This document shows positions 36,422 to 46,743 of a DNA stretch of 64,000 nt, in pieces. Under the pieces are notes generated by a model. It ran no database searches and had not been told where the DNA came from. It was given only the letters and a program-made list of their open reading frames with translations. The position numbers were made by a program, and so were the translations under genes. Position 1 is the first letter of the stretch. Each line of letters begins with the position of its first letter. This DNA comes from Enhydrobacter aerosaccus (GTDB lineage: Bacteria > Pseudomonadota > Alphaproteobacteria > Reyranellales > Reyranellaceae): the NCBI RefSeq assembly GCF_900167455.1, contig NZ_FUWJ01000001.1:1302001-1366000 (forward strand). The letters run 5' to 3'.

Positions 36422-36458
36422 GTATGTCGATTATCATACGATATGATGAACGACATAC
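36422..36458. other. AT-rich imperfect palindrome between convergent genes
   Basis: GTATGTCG (36422-36429) and CGACATAC (36451-36458) are exact inverted arms; inside them TATCATA and TATGATG nearly pair around CGA. The element lies between the stops of the aldo/keto reductase and TauD genes. It could be a bidirectional terminator or a GntR-like operator; no T run follows on either strand. Confidence 0.45.
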
Positions 36459-36471
36459 CCTAAGGTGCGCT

Positions 36472-37353
36472 TCAACCCGCCAGCACCGGTTCGCCGACGA
36501 TCTGGGTGCGATGCATCAGGCGTCGCAAGCTCTCGTCGAACGTATCTCGGCGGTGCATGACGCAGCGATTGTCCCACATCACCAGATCGCCGACTCGCCA
36601 CTTCTGATACCAGGTGAAGCGCTCTTGCGTGGCGTGGGCCCATAGCGCGTCGAGCAGGGTCTCGCTGTCCTCGACCGAGAGCCCGTGGATGTAGGCGCCA
36701 GGCCGCCGGCCCAGGAACAAAGCCTTGCGCCTGGTGACGGGATGCAGGCGGACGAGCGGATGGACCGCTCCCGGCGTCTGGCGGACATCGTAGGTGGTCT
36801 GAAAGCCCTTGCGCAGCTCGCCGGCCGAATTGTGGCTCGAATCGTGGATGCAGGTCTTTCCGTCTATGGCGCGCTTGAGGTCGGCCGGCAGTGTCTCGTA
36901 GGCGAGATACATGTTGAGGAAGCCGGTATTGCCGCCGTCCGGCGGAACTTCGAGCGCGTAGAGCAGGCTCGCGCGCGGCGGCAACGGATTGTAGGACATG
37001 TCGGTGTGCCAAACGAGCTCGGCGTTGCCGAGCCCGCCGACCGGCTTGCCGTTCATCTTCACGTTGGAGATGACGGCCACCCACTGTTCCGCTTCCTTGG
37101 CGATGGCCGAATCGGCTCGGTCGAAACCGACGGCGGCGATCGGGGCGCGGTCCAGTTCGCCGAAACGCGCGCTGAACGTCATCAGGGTCGCATCGTCGAT
37201 GCGCTGCCCCGAAAAGCGCAGCACCAGGTGCTCGTTCCACGCCTCGAGGATGCGCTGAAAGACGGCATCGCTTATTGGCTGTGACAGATCGATGCCATGG
37301 ACATCGGCCGCCAAAGCGGCGCCCGTAGGCTGGATCCAGAGGTCACTCGTCAT
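36472..37353 (-). CDS. TauD/TfdA-family Fe(II)/2-oxoglutarate dioxygenase
   Basis: A 293-residue non-heme iron oxygenase. The metal triad is complete: His116 and Asp118 in VWHTDMSY and His267 in CVMHRRD; an Arg near 279 should bind 2-oxoglutarate. Family members hydroxylate taurine, 2,4-D and other acids. A GGAGG five bases before the ATG at 37353 decides the start over an in-frame GTG at 37365. The start lies 26 bp after the end of the BadH-like gene on the same strand, so crotonase-like, BadH-like and TauD genes form one minus-strand run. The true substrate is unknown. Confidence 0.92.
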   Translation of the reverse strand: MTSDLWIQPTGAALAADVHGIDLSQPISDAVFQRILEAWNEHLVLRFSGQRIDDATLMTFSARFGELDRAPIAAVGFDRADSAIAKEAEQWVAVISNVKMNGKPVGGLGNAELVWHTDMSYNPLPPRASLLYALEVPPDGGNTGFLNMYLAYETLPADLKRAIDGKTCIHDSSHNSAGELRKGFQTTYDVRQTPGAVHPLVRLHPVTRRKALFLGRRPGAYIHGLSVEDSETLLDALWAHATQERFTWYQKWRVGDLVMWDNRCVMHRRDTFDESLRRLMHRTQIVGEPVLAG

Positions 37354-37379
37354 GTCTGCCTCCACGAAACGGTGGTCGT

Positions 37380-38132
37380 CTAGCCGTGCATCGTCAAGCC
37401 GCCCGACACACTGATCGTCTGGCCGGTGATGAAGGCGGCGTCGTCGCTGGCGAGAAAGCAGACGGCGCCGGGAATGTCCTCGGGTTGCCCGACCCGCTTC
37501 ATCGGGATGGCACCAACCAGGGCAGCACGGACCTTCTGGCCGCGCTCGTCGTCACCCGCCACGGCTGCCAGCAGCGGCGTGTCGGTCGGGCCCGGGCAAA
37601 CGGCATTGAGAGTGATGCCCTTGCGCGCCACTTCGCGAGCGACGGTCTTGGTGAAGGCGATGATACCGCCCTTGCAGGCAGAATAGACCGCTTCCTGAGA
37701 CGAGCCCACACGCCCCGCATCCGAGGCAATATTGACGATGCGACCGTGGCTGCGGCCAACCATGCCCTTGAGCACGGCGTGGGTCACGTTGAGGGGCCCG
37801 CGCAGATTGATGCCGATCAGCTGGTCCCACAGGTCGGGTGTCGTATCGACGAAATTGGCAAAGCGGTCCCAGCCGGCATTGTTGACCAGGATGCCGGTGG
37901 GTCCGGCGTCCGTCTCGAATTGGGCCACTGCCTTCCCGACAGCCGCATAGTCGGTGATGTCGACACCATAGGCGAAGCCGCCGGTCTCGCCCGCGACTTT
38001 CTTCGCTGCATCGAGGTTCTTGTCGAAGACGCCCACCTTCGCGCCGTAGCCGGCGAAGCGACGGCAGATCGCAGCACCGATCGCGCCGCCACCGCCGGTG
38101 ACAATGACGTTCTTTCCCTGCAGTCCACGCAT
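37380..38132 (-). CDS. SDR-family dehydrogenase, BadH-like
   Basis: A 250-residue short-chain dehydrogenase with the cofactor motif TGGGGAIG (12-19), NNAG, and the catalytic set Ser137, Tyr150 and Lys154 (VYSACKGG). By memory it closely resembles BadH, the 2-hydroxycyclohexanecarboxyl-CoA dehydrogenase of Rhodopseudomonas palustris, including NNAGWD, VNIASDAGRVGSS and a C-terminal FITGQTISVSGGLTMHG. A GAGGACAGG site precedes the ATG at 38132. It lies 10 bp after the crotonase-like gene, so both are cotranscribed. A hydroxyacyl-CoA dehydrogenase step in a beta-oxidation-like route is likely; the ring substrate is an inference. Confidence 0.87.
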   Translation of the reverse strand: MRGLQGKNVIVTGGGGAIGAAICRRFAGYGAKVGVFDKNLDAAKKVAGETGGFAYGVDITDYAAVGKAVAQFETDAGPTGILVNNAGWDRFANFVDTTPDLWDQLIGINLRGPLNVTHAVLKGMVGRSHGRIVNIASDAGRVGSSQEAVYSACKGGIIAFTKTVAREVARKGITLNAVCPGPTDTPLLAAVAGDDERGQKVRAALVGAIPMKRVGQPEDIPGAVCFLASDDAAFITGQTISVSGGLTMHG

Positions 38133-38142
38133 GGGCCTGTCC

Positions 38143-38955
38143 TCATAACGGCGAGTAGGGATCGAACTTGGGCTTGCGCTTCTCCAGATGCGAGGCAAGG
38201 CCTTCCTTCACATCCGGCCCGAGGAAGCCCAGCATTTCCAAGCCGAGCGACGTGTCGAAGGTCGGCCCCATCATGCGCAGCCAGTTATTGAGCGCGTACT
38301 TGGTGAACCGGATCGCCGACTGGGCGCCTTCGGCGAGCTTGGTGGCGATCTCGACGCCCTTGGCCTCGAGTTGATCATCCTCGACGCAGAGGGAGACCAG
38401 GCCAATGCGCTCGGCTTCCTCGCCGTCGACGGACTCGCACAGCAGCAGATAGTATTTGGCCTTGGCCATGCCGCAGAGCAGGGGCCAGACAATGCAGGCA
38501 TGATCGCCGGCGGCGACGCCCAGACGGGTATGGCCGTCGATGATGCGCGCCTTCTTCGAGGCGATCGAGACGTCGGCCAGGATTCCGGCTACCAGACCTG
38601 CGCCCACGGCGGGGCCACGGATCGTGCTGACGATCGGCTTGGAGCAATTGATCACGTTGTAGACGATGTCGCGCGCTTCCTTCCAGGTGCGGAGGAGGGC
38701 GTTGTGATCCTTCATGTTCTTTTCGATGATGTCGAAATCGCCACCAGCCGAGAACACCTTGCCGCCGGCGCCCTGGATGATGACGCAGTTGACCGAGTCG
38801 TCGCCGTCGATGTCGCGCCAGACCTCGACCAGCTCGCGATGCATGATCGCATCGGTCGCGTTGTACTTCTCGGGGCGGTTCATCGTGACCCGCAGCACCT
38901 TGGGATGCGGGCGATCAAACACCAGGCGCTGATAGCGCTTCTGCCAGTCGGACAT
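38143..38955 (-). CDS. Enoyl-CoA hydratase/isomerase family (crotonase-like) protein
   Basis: A 270-residue crotonase-fold protein with the oxyanion-hole segments SAGGDFD (69-75) and RGPAVGAGL (113-121). Aligned by eye with rat enoyl-CoA hydratase, the two catalytic glutamates fall on Val122 and His142, so ordinary hydration by the Glu pair is unlikely; an isomerase, hydrolase, C-C lyase or other crotonase reaction is possible. GGAGGAGA precedes the ATG. It is the first gene of the minus-strand run with the BadH-like and TauD genes, and a 412-bp gene-free region with palindromes lies upstream. Confidence 0.88.
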   Translation of the reverse strand: MSDWQKRYQRLVFDRPHPKVLRVTMNRPEKYNATDAIMHRELVEVWRDIDGDDSVNCVIIQGAGGKVFSAGGDFDIIEKNMKDHNALLRTWKEARDIVYNVINCSKPIVSTIRGPAVGAGLVAGILADVSIASKKARIIDGHTRLGVAAGDHACIVWPLLCGMAKAKYYLLLCESVDGEEAERIGLVSLCVEDDQLEAKGVEIATKLAEGAQSAIRFTKYALNNWLRMMGPTFDTSLGLEMLGFLGPDVKEGLASHLEKRKPKFDPYSPL

Positions 38956-39150
38956 AAGGTCTCCTCCGTTTGGGAGAAGCCTATCATCTCGGTGGCGCTA
39001 CTCCAGCGAAGCCGCTTTCGCCGCGCGAACGATGGCGGCGCATTGGTGACCAGAATCCGGTCTGGCAAGCGACCGCGGTTACAATGCGCGCGTGGCCCCG
39101 ATGGAGGTGCAGCCGTTCCTCGTCGCGACCAGTGTGGAGTGAGGGCCAAA

Positions 39151-39185
39151 TTCCCGAATTCGGGAACGTTCGGGAAAGAACGTTC
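39151..39185. promoter_or_regulatory. Palindrome cluster, candidate operator
   Basis: A perfect 16-bp palindrome TTCCCGAATTCGGGAA is followed two bases later by a repeat of its right half and then by GAACGTTC. Clustered, evenly phased half-sites (TTCGGGAA at 39159 and 39169) suggest cooperative binding of a regulator about 200 bp upstream of the crotonase-like gene. Confidence 0.55.
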
Positions 39186-39304
39186 GCCAGGTACGGCAAG
39201 TCTATGATGCAAAAGAGTTTTTCGATGGCGTCTCGCAAATTCCCGAAAAGCGCGTTTTCTCGCAATCGAGAAAGAGCCGAAGCGCCAGGAACGCGTGGTT
39301 CAGT

Positions 39305-39325
39305 AGAGCGCGGCGACCGCGCTCT
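39305..39325 (-). terminator. GC hairpin after trpE
   Basis: AGAGCGCGG and CCGCGCTCT are perfect 9-bp inverted arms with loop CGA, 42 bases after the trpE stop on the minus strand. No T run follows, so it is a possible weak or Rho-assisted terminator. Confidence 0.5.
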
Positions 39326-39367
39326 TCAGACCTCGGGAGAATGAACTCGAGAGTGGCTGCGGTCAGC

Positions 39368-40900
39368 TTAGCGGCGCGTGTTGCCGGCGTTCCAGTTGCC
39401 GGCCGAGGCGAAGCGGATAGCCTCCTCAGCAGCTTGAACCAGGGCACGCGCCTTCTGGATGCTCTCCTGGTACTCGGCCTCGAGATCGGAATCGGCCACG
39501 ACGCCGACGCCGGCTTGCACGTAGAGCGTGTTATCCTTCACCAGGCCGGTGCGCAGCAGGATGCAGGTATCCATCGACCCGTTGGCGGCGAAGTAACCGG
39601 CGCAGCCGGCATAGATGCCGCGCCGCACCGGCTCGAGCTCGTCGATGATCTGCATGGCGCGGACCTTCGGCGCGCCGGAGAGCGTGCCCGCCGGGAAGCC
39701 TGCCTTCAGCGCGTCGAGGGCCTCGAGGCCGTCCTGCAGCTTGCCCTCGACGTGGCTGCTGATGTGCTGGACGTGGCTGTACTTCTCGATGGTGAACTGC
39801 TCGACCACCTTCACCGAGCCGATCTTGGACACGCGGCCGACATCGTTGCGGGCCAGGTCGACCAGCATCAGATGCTCGGCTCGCTCCTTGGGATCGGCCA
39901 GCAGTTCGTCGGCCAGCCGCTTGTCTTCTTCCGGCGTGGCACCGCGGCGGCGGGTGCCGGCAAGCGGGCGGATGGTGACGGTGTTGTCGCGCAGTCGGAC
40001 CAGGATCTCTGGACTGGAGCCGACAATGGAGAAGTCGCCATAGTCGAAGAAGATCAGGAACGGCGACGGGTTGAGGCGGCGCAGAGAGCGGTAGAGCGAC
40101 AACGGCGGCAGCTTGAACGGCAGGGAGAAACGCTGCGATGGCACGATCTGGAACGCGTCGCCGGCAAGGATGTATTCCTTGCAGGTCTCGACCATCTTCT
40201 TGAACGCGTCCTTCGACATGTTGGCCTGCGGCTGGGGCAGGCTGTCGAGCACATCGGCGTTCTCCCGCCGGTAGGGTAGGGAGCGCTCGAAGTCGGAGAC
40301 CGCGTCGGCCAGCCGCTCCTCGGCGGCTTCATAGGCCGCGCGCGCGCCGATACCCGGCTGCGGCCAGACGGGCGTGACCATGGCCACGTTGTCCTCGAGG
40401 CGGTCGAAGATGCAGATCAGCGTCGGGCGCACCATGATCGCATCGGGCAGGCCGAGCGGGTCCGGGTTCTTGTCCGGCAGCCGCTCCATGTCGCGGACCA
40501 TGTCATAGCCGAGAAAGCCGAACAGGCCCGACGCCATCGGCGGCAAGCCCTGCGGCAGATCCATCTGGCACTCGCGGATCAGGGCGCGCAGCGTCTCCAG
40601 CGGCCGGCCCTCGAGCGGCTCGAAGGCGTGGGCATCGCTGCGGGCCCTGCGATTGATCTCCGCCTGACCACGGCGGCACCGCCAGATCACATCCGGCTTG
40701 AAGCCGATGATGGAATAGCGCCCGCGCACCGAGCCACCCTCGACCGATTCCAGCAGGAACGAATTCGGCCGGCCGTCGGCGAGCTTGAGATAGGCCGAAA
40801 CCGGCGTCTCGAGATCGGCTACCGCCTTGGTCCAGACCAGCTGCGGCTTGCCCGACTCGTAGACCTTGGCGAAAGCATCATAATCAGGGGAGGCGGGCAT
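39368..40900 (-). CDS. trpE: Anthranilate synthase component I
   Basis: TrpE makes anthranilate from chorismate using ammonia from TrpG. The 510-residue protein has the N-terminal regulatory domain with the LLES motif that senses tryptophan, and the chorismate-binding domain (about 230-500) with PSPFLIFF, GTRRRGATPEED, HLMLVDLARND and GFPAGTLSGAPK. It is the monofunctional form, not the TrpE-TrpG fusion seen in rhizobia. It starts 4 bp after ppiD and is probably translated from the same mRNA. About 22 kb separate it from trpG. No leader peptide or attenuator is visible. Confidence 0.97.
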   Translation of the reverse strand: MPASPDYDAFAKVYESGKPQLVWTKAVADLETPVSAYLKLADGRPNSFLLESVEGGSVRGRYSIIGFKPDVIWRCRRGQAEINRRARSDAHAFEPLEGRPLETLRALIRECQMDLPQGLPPMASGLFGFLGYDMVRDMERLPDKNPDPLGLPDAIMVRPTLICIFDRLEDNVAMVTPVWPQPGIGARAAYEAAEERLADAVSDFERSLPYRRENADVLDSLPQPQANMSKDAFKKMVETCKEYILAGDAFQIVPSQRFSLPFKLPPLSLYRSLRRLNPSPFLIFFDYGDFSIVGSSPEILVRLRDNTVTIRPLAGTRRRGATPEEDKRLADELLADPKERAEHLMLVDLARNDVGRVSKIGSVKVVEQFTIEKYSHVQHISSHVEGKLQDGLEALDALKAGFPAGTLSGAPKVRAMQIIDELEPVRRGIYAGCAGYFAANGSMDTCILLRTGLVKDNTLYVQAGVGVVADSDLEAEYQESIQKARALVQAAEEAIRFASAGNWNAGNTRR

Positions 40901-40904
40901 GGCG

Positions 40905-42839
40905 TTACTGGGGCTGCTGGGACTGGAAGGCGGCCTGGAAGACCTGTTCGTTGACCTGCACGCCGTACTTCGCGCGCAACGCCGCCAGGAGCTGGGCGAC
41001 GAGGTCGTTGGCGATCATCGTGTCGAGCTGCGTGCCGAAGCGATCGAGCTGGTCCTTCGCCTTGGCGAGGTCGGCCGGCTGGATTTCCTTGGCCCGCACG
41101 ATGACGTTACCGTCGGCGGTACGCACGGCCTGCACTTTGCCGACGGCCAGCTTGAACAGGGCCTGGGTAACGGGTTGGCTCAGATAGTTGCCGGTGTCCG
41201 AATCGAACCGCGTCACGACCTTGGTGGTCCGCAGTTCGAGGCCGAGCTCCTTGGCCAAGGCCGGGAGATCACCGCCGGCATTGGCCTTGTCGACCAGTTC
41301 CTTGACCTTCTGGTCCGCCATCTTGCGGCGCTGCTCGGCCTCCCAAGCCTGCGCGACCTTGGCCTCGACTTCGGACAGGGCTGGCGTCCGCGATGGCGTG
41401 ATACGGTCGGTATGGACGATGAAATATTCGCCCTTCGGCGTCTCGAGCAGATCGCTGTCGCTGCCTTCGCGCGTCGAGAAGGCGGCCTGGACGAGCTCAG
41501 CTGCGGCCGGCCCGATCACCACCTGCTTGCCCGACTGGTCCTGGCCACGGGCATCGACGTTCTCCACGGTCACGACCTTGAGGCCCAACGCTTTGGCGGC
41601 ATCCGCCATCGACTGGCCCTTGCCCAGCTCGCGATCGAAATCGTTTGCCAGCTTGACCAGCAGGTCAGGCGCAGCCTGAGCCTTCAGATCCTTCTCGAGC
41701 TTGTCCTTGACCTCGTCGAACGGCGTCACCTTGCCGGCTTCGATCTTGTTGATCCGGACGACATGCCAACCCAGCGGCGATTTGATCGGTTCGGAGGCGA
41801 CGCCCTCGGGAAGGCTGAAAATGCCGTCGGCAAGGGGACCCGCGGGCAGGTCCTTCTTCTGGATGAGGCCAAGCTTGATGACGCCGTCGGCGCTGCCGGT
41901 CACTTGCTTGGCCGCTTCCTCGAGCGACTTGCCCTCCTTGACCGCGGCGATGATGGCTTTGGCCTTGTCCTCGCTGTCGGTCATCGCCTGGTCGACATCG
42001 CGCTTCTCGGGCGCACCGAACTCGGCGGCCCGGGAATCGTATTCCTGCTTCACCTGATCAGGCGTGACCGAAACCTGATCCATGACGTCGTTGGTCGTCA
42101 GCAGGACGTAGGAGAAAGCTCGGTATTCCGGGATCTGGAAACGCGCCTTGTTGGCGTCGAAATAGGTGCCGAGTTGTTCTGCCGTCGGCTTGGGCACGTC
42201 GGTCACGATCGAATCGGGCACATAGATCGTCTCGCCGATGCGCTTCTCGCTCTCCATCTTGAAGATGTCGTCGCGCAGGCTCTTGGGGCCGATACCTTCG
42301 GTGCGGACCGTGCCGAACAGCTCCGTCGAGCCGATCTCGCGCCGGACATCCGCGACATAGGATGCCTCGTTGATGCGGGCCTGCTGGAGGAGATTGCGAT
42401 ACTTCATCGGGTCGAACTTGTTGCCCGCGCCCTGGAAGGCGGGATTCTGGGCAATGACCTGGCGAACCTGGGCGTCACTGACGACGATGCCATAGTCGTT
42501 CATGGCCTGGTCGATGACCGCGCGCTGCACCACATCCTCGAGCGCCCGGACATTCAAGCCGTACCGGACAGCCTGGTCCGGATCCGGGCGCTGGCCGGTC
42601 TGCCGCTGGATCTGGTCGAGCTGGCGGTTGAAGCGGTCGCGCACATCCTGAATCGATACGGAGGTTCCACCGACCCAGCCGTAGACGGGAACATGAAACC
42701 CGCCGACATGGGCCACGTCGTTGCTTTGCCCTCCCATCCGCAGCATGTCGCCGATGCCCCACAGCGCGAAGCTGATAATGAGCATGCCGAGGAGCACGGA
42801 CATGATGATGTAGCTGGCGTATTTTCGGAACTTGTTCAC
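40905..42839 (-). CDS. ppiD: PpiD-like periplasmic folding chaperone/peptidyl-prolyl isomerase
   Basis: A 644-residue inner-membrane-anchored SurA/PpiD-type protein. The N-terminal helix (about 9-32) anchors it; a SurA-N-like chaperone region follows (about 35-240), then a parvulin-type domain (about 265-365, GWHVVRINKIE near its end) and a second degenerate region. It should help newly exported proteins fold as they leave SecYEG. The gene is upstream of trpE with a 4-bp gap and divergent from tpiA (143 bp), the order seen in related genomes. Confidence 0.93.
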   Translation of the reverse strand: MNKFRKYASYIIMSVLLGMLIISFALWGIGDMLRMGGQSNDVAHVGGFHVPVYGWVGGTSVSIQDVRDRFNRQLDQIQRQTGQRPDPDQAVRYGLNVRALEDVVQRAVIDQAMNDYGIVVSDAQVRQVIAQNPAFQGAGNKFDPMKYRNLLQQARINEASYVADVRREIGSTELFGTVRTEGIGPKSLRDDIFKMESEKRIGETIYVPDSIVTDVPKPTAEQLGTYFDANKARFQIPEYRAFSYVLLTTNDVMDQVSVTPDQVKQEYDSRAAEFGAPEKRDVDQAMTDSEDKAKAIIAAVKEGKSLEEAAKQVTGSADGVIKLGLIQKKDLPAGPLADGIFSLPEGVASEPIKSPLGWHVVRINKIEAGKVTPFDEVKDKLEKDLKAQAAPDLLVKLANDFDRELGKGQSMADAAKALGLKVVTVENVDARGQDQSGKQVVIGPAAAELVQAAFSTREGSDSDLLETPKGEYFIVHTDRITPSRTPALSEVEAKVAQAWEAEQRRKMADQKVKELVDKANAGGDLPALAKELGLELRTTKVVTRFDSDTGNYLSQPVTQALFKLAVGKVQAVRTADGNVIVRAKEIQPADLAKAKDQLDRFGTQLDTMIANDLVAQLLAALRAKYGVQVNEQVFQAAFQSQQPQ

Positions 42840-42982
42840 GGGACGAGCTTCGTGGGCGAAAAGAACGGCAGAGCCGCGGCGGGCGCATGCCTACCACCCG
42901 CCTCACGGACAGGCAACCAAGCGGCCTTTACCGGCAGGCCGGCCGCCGCTAGACACGCGGCAAGCAAAAAGAGGGGTGTTCC

Positions 42983-43738
42983 ATGGCGCGCACGAGACGG
43001 CCGCTGATTGCCGGCAACTGGAAGATGAACGGCCTGAAGGCGGATGCACTGGCCCTGGCGAGCGGGATTGCTGACGGCGTCCGGCAGACGGGCTGGACGG
43101 ACCGGGAGGTGCTGATCTGCCCGCCGGCGACGCTGGTAATGGCCGTGGCGGAGGCGGTGAAGGGGAGCGGGGTGCTGGTCGGTGGCCAGAACTGCCATGC
43201 CAAGCCCAGTGGCGCGCACACCGGAGACATAGCGGCGGAAATGCTGCGCGATTGCGGCGCGGCCTGTGTCATCGTCGGACATTCGGAGCGCCGGACCGAT
43301 TGCGGCGAGACGGATGCGGATGTGCGGGCCAAGGCGGAGGCAGCCTGTCGCGCCGGACTGCTGCCCATCGTGTGCATTGGCGAGACGTTGGCCGAGCAGG
43401 AGGCCGGAATGACCTTCTCCGTGCTTGCGAACCAGTTGAAGGGCAGCGTGCCGGCGGGGGCAACTGCCGCCAAGCTTGTCGTGGCCTACGAGCCGGTCTG
43501 GGCGATCGGCACCGGAAAAACGCCGACGATCGCCGAGGTCGCCGCGGCCCATGCCCATATTCGCAAGGTGCTGGACGGCCTGATGCCCGATGCGGCGGGG
43601 GTGAGGCTGCTCTATGGCGGTTCGGTGAAGGCCAGCAATGCGGCCGAACTGCTTGCGGCCGGCGATGTCGATGGCGCCCTGGTCGGCGGGGCCAGCCTCA
43701 AGGTTGACGAATTTTTGGCTATCGCCAAGGCGGTCTAA
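42983..43738 (+). CDS. tpiA: Triosephosphate isomerase
   Basis: TpiA interconverts dihydroxyacetone phosphate and glyceraldehyde 3-phosphate. The 251-residue barrel has Lys14 in AGNWKMNG, the catalytic His in VIVGHSERR and the catalytic Glu in [11 protein letters not shown], followed by the phosphate-binding [18 protein letters not shown] precedes the ATG. It starts the plus-strand tpiA-secG-pyrG series, all conserved in this order in alphaproteobacteria. Confidence 0.98.
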   Translation: MARTRRPLIAGNWKMNGLKADALALASGIADGVRQTGWTDREVLICPPATLVMAVAEAVKGSGVLVGGQNCHAKPSGAHTGDIAAEMLRDCGAACVIVGHSERRTDCGETDADVRAKAEAACRAGLLPIVCIGETLAEQEAGMTFSVLANQLKGSVPAGATAAKLVVAYEPVWAIGTGKTPTIAEVAAAHAHIRKVLDGLMPDAAGVRLLYGGSVKASNAAELLAAGDVDGALVGGASLKVDEFLAIAKAV

Positions 43739-43790
43739 AGAGGCTAGAAGCGCCGGCTTGATCGAGGCCCCCACCTAAACGCTGGACGAA

Positions 43791-44195
43791 ATGGACGCGG
43801 TACGAGGCTTTCTGCACGATTGGCGAGTAGTGTTGCTGATCATCCATGTCGGCGTCACCGCCGCCATGATCGTCGTCATCCTGCTTCAGCGCAGCGAAGG
43901 CGGCGGCCTCGGCATGGGCCGGACCGATGCCCTGTTTTCCGTCCGCGGCCAGGCCAACATCCTGTCGCGCATGACCGCGATCTTTGCCGGCATCTTCTTC
44001 TTTCTGAGCCTGGTGATGGCGTGGAGTGTCGGTGGACCGACGCGGTCCACCTCGATCATGGACACCATTCCGGCCGGAACCAATGCGCCGGCCGTACCGA
44101 CCGCACCGACGACGGGGAATACGGCGCCAGCCGCTCCGGCTCCCGGCGGCACGGCACCGAGCGTACCGGCAGCGCCCTCGGCGCCCAACCGCTAA
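43791..44195 (+). CDS. secG: Preprotein translocase subunit SecG
   Basis: A 134-residue SecYEG subunit with two membrane helices (about 12-32 and 63-83) joined by the conserved loop LLQRSEGGGLGMG. The C-terminal 45 residues are a Pro/Ala/Thr-rich tail, common in alphaproteobacterial SecG and not needed for the core fold. It assists protein export driven by SecA. It lies 52 bp after tpiA and 99 bp before pyrG. Confidence 0.96.
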   Translation: MDAVRGFLHDWRVVLLIIHVGVTAAMIVVILLQRSEGGGLGMGRTDALFSVRGQANILSRMTAIFAGIFFFLSLVMAWSVGGPTRSTSIMDTIPAGTNAPAVPTAPTTGNTAPAAPAPGGTAPSVPAAPSAPNR

Positions 44196-44204
44196 CAACA
44201 ATGA

Positions 44205-45926
<1,722 letters not shown>

Positions 45927-45978
45927 CCGGCGGGGCGGGTCGCATTTCCGTCACCTTTCTCGGCTGAAGTCGCAGACC

Positions 45979-46743
45979 ATGATCCGCCCGCTGCTTATCT
46001 CCCTGATTGCCCTGGTGACGCTCTGTGGCCAGGCCGGGGCGCAGTACGCCAGCAACTCGCCATACGGCAAGCCGGAGCGCCGGGACCCGATCTTCCTGCG
46101 TTTCCCCGAGATGGCGCAGCGATATTGGGTCAATACCGAGACGATGGCAGCAAGCCACAAGTCCGTTGCCGTGCCCATGCCCCGCCAGTGCGCTTTCGTC
46201 TACGCCGACTCCTACACGCGCGGGCAGATGAGCGAGCGCGAGGTCCAGGATACCGCTCTCTCGACCTGCAACCGCAAGCTCGCCGAGTTGGGTCCGCTGG
46301 GCGAGAACTACAACATCAATTGCCAATGCAAGGTGGTCATCAGCGACGACAAGTATGTCGTTCCGCGCGACTCCATGCCCGAGCAGGCTTATGGGCCGGC
46401 CTCGATCTTCTACCGCGACGGCCAAGGCAATATCGCCCGCCTGAACGGCAGTGCCCGCTACGGCGCTCTGATCGGTCACGACCGTTCCGTGACTTTTTCG
46501 ATCGACAATGTGAATGCCGAACCGGTGTGCGAGGGGACGTTCACCAATGAAGCCCCGAACAGCGGCCGCTTCTCGCTTTCCTGCTTCAATGGCAAATTCG
46601 GCGGCAATGGGAACTATGAAAGCCGCACTGGCGCGCCAAACGACCATATCGTCGCCCGCGGGCAGAACCGCAACGGGCAGCCGATCGTGATGGTGATCGG
46701 CCTGCCGGCTCAGCTCGCCACCAATACCTATGGCGGCATTTGA
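45979..46743 (+). CDS. Exported protein of unknown function
   Basis: A 254-residue protein with a signal peptide (PLLISLIALVTLCGQAGA, cleavage likely after AGA-Q near residue 21). The mature part is rich in Tyr, Asn and Gly with several cysteines (for example CQCK and a late C-x12-C region), so a disulfide-bonded periplasmic domain is likely. No family is recognised. Its stop codon directly adjoins the ATG of the next gene, so the two are one unit. Confidence 0.7.
   Translation: MIRPLLISLIALVTLCGQAGAQYASNSPYGKPERRDPIFLRFPEMAQRYWVNTETMAASHKSVAVPMPRQCAFVYADSYTRGQMSEREVQDTALSTCNRKLAELGPLGENYNINCQCKVVISDDKYVVPRDSMPEQAYGPASIFYRDGQGNIARLNGSARYGALIGHDRSVTFSIDNVNAEPVCEGTFTNEAPNSGRFSLSCFNGKFGGNGNYESRTGAPNDHIVARGQNRNGQPIVMVIGLPAQLATNTYGGI

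Larger units (their letters stand above)
38956..39367. promoter_or_regulatory. Gene-free region with palindromes upstream of the crotonase-like gene
   Basis: No convincing gene lies here. It contains the palindrome TTCCCGAATTCGGGAA (39151-39166), a further half-site TTCGGGAA (39169-39176), GAACGTTC (39178-39185), another TTCCCGAA (39240-39247), a TTTCTCG/CGAGAAA hairpin (39256-39273) and a trpE-proximal GC hairpin (39305-39325). It should contain the promoter of the crotonase-BadH-TauD run and the 3' end of trpE. Confidence 0.6.

Noticed and set aside
38970-39344. 124-codon frame inside the palindrome-rich gap before the crotonase-like gene
   Set aside because: No ribosome site, no recognisable domain, and it runs through the palindromes and the hairpins; more likely regulatory DNA.
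42840-42982. Search for a trp attenuator or leader peptide upstream of ppiD-trpE
   Set aside because: No Trp-rich short frame and no terminator/antiterminator pair were seen; trpE follows ppiD by 4 bp.
40899-43007. 702-codon plus-strand frame opposite ppiD
   Set aside because: Shadow frame; ppiD has an anchor helix and domain pattern on the other strand.
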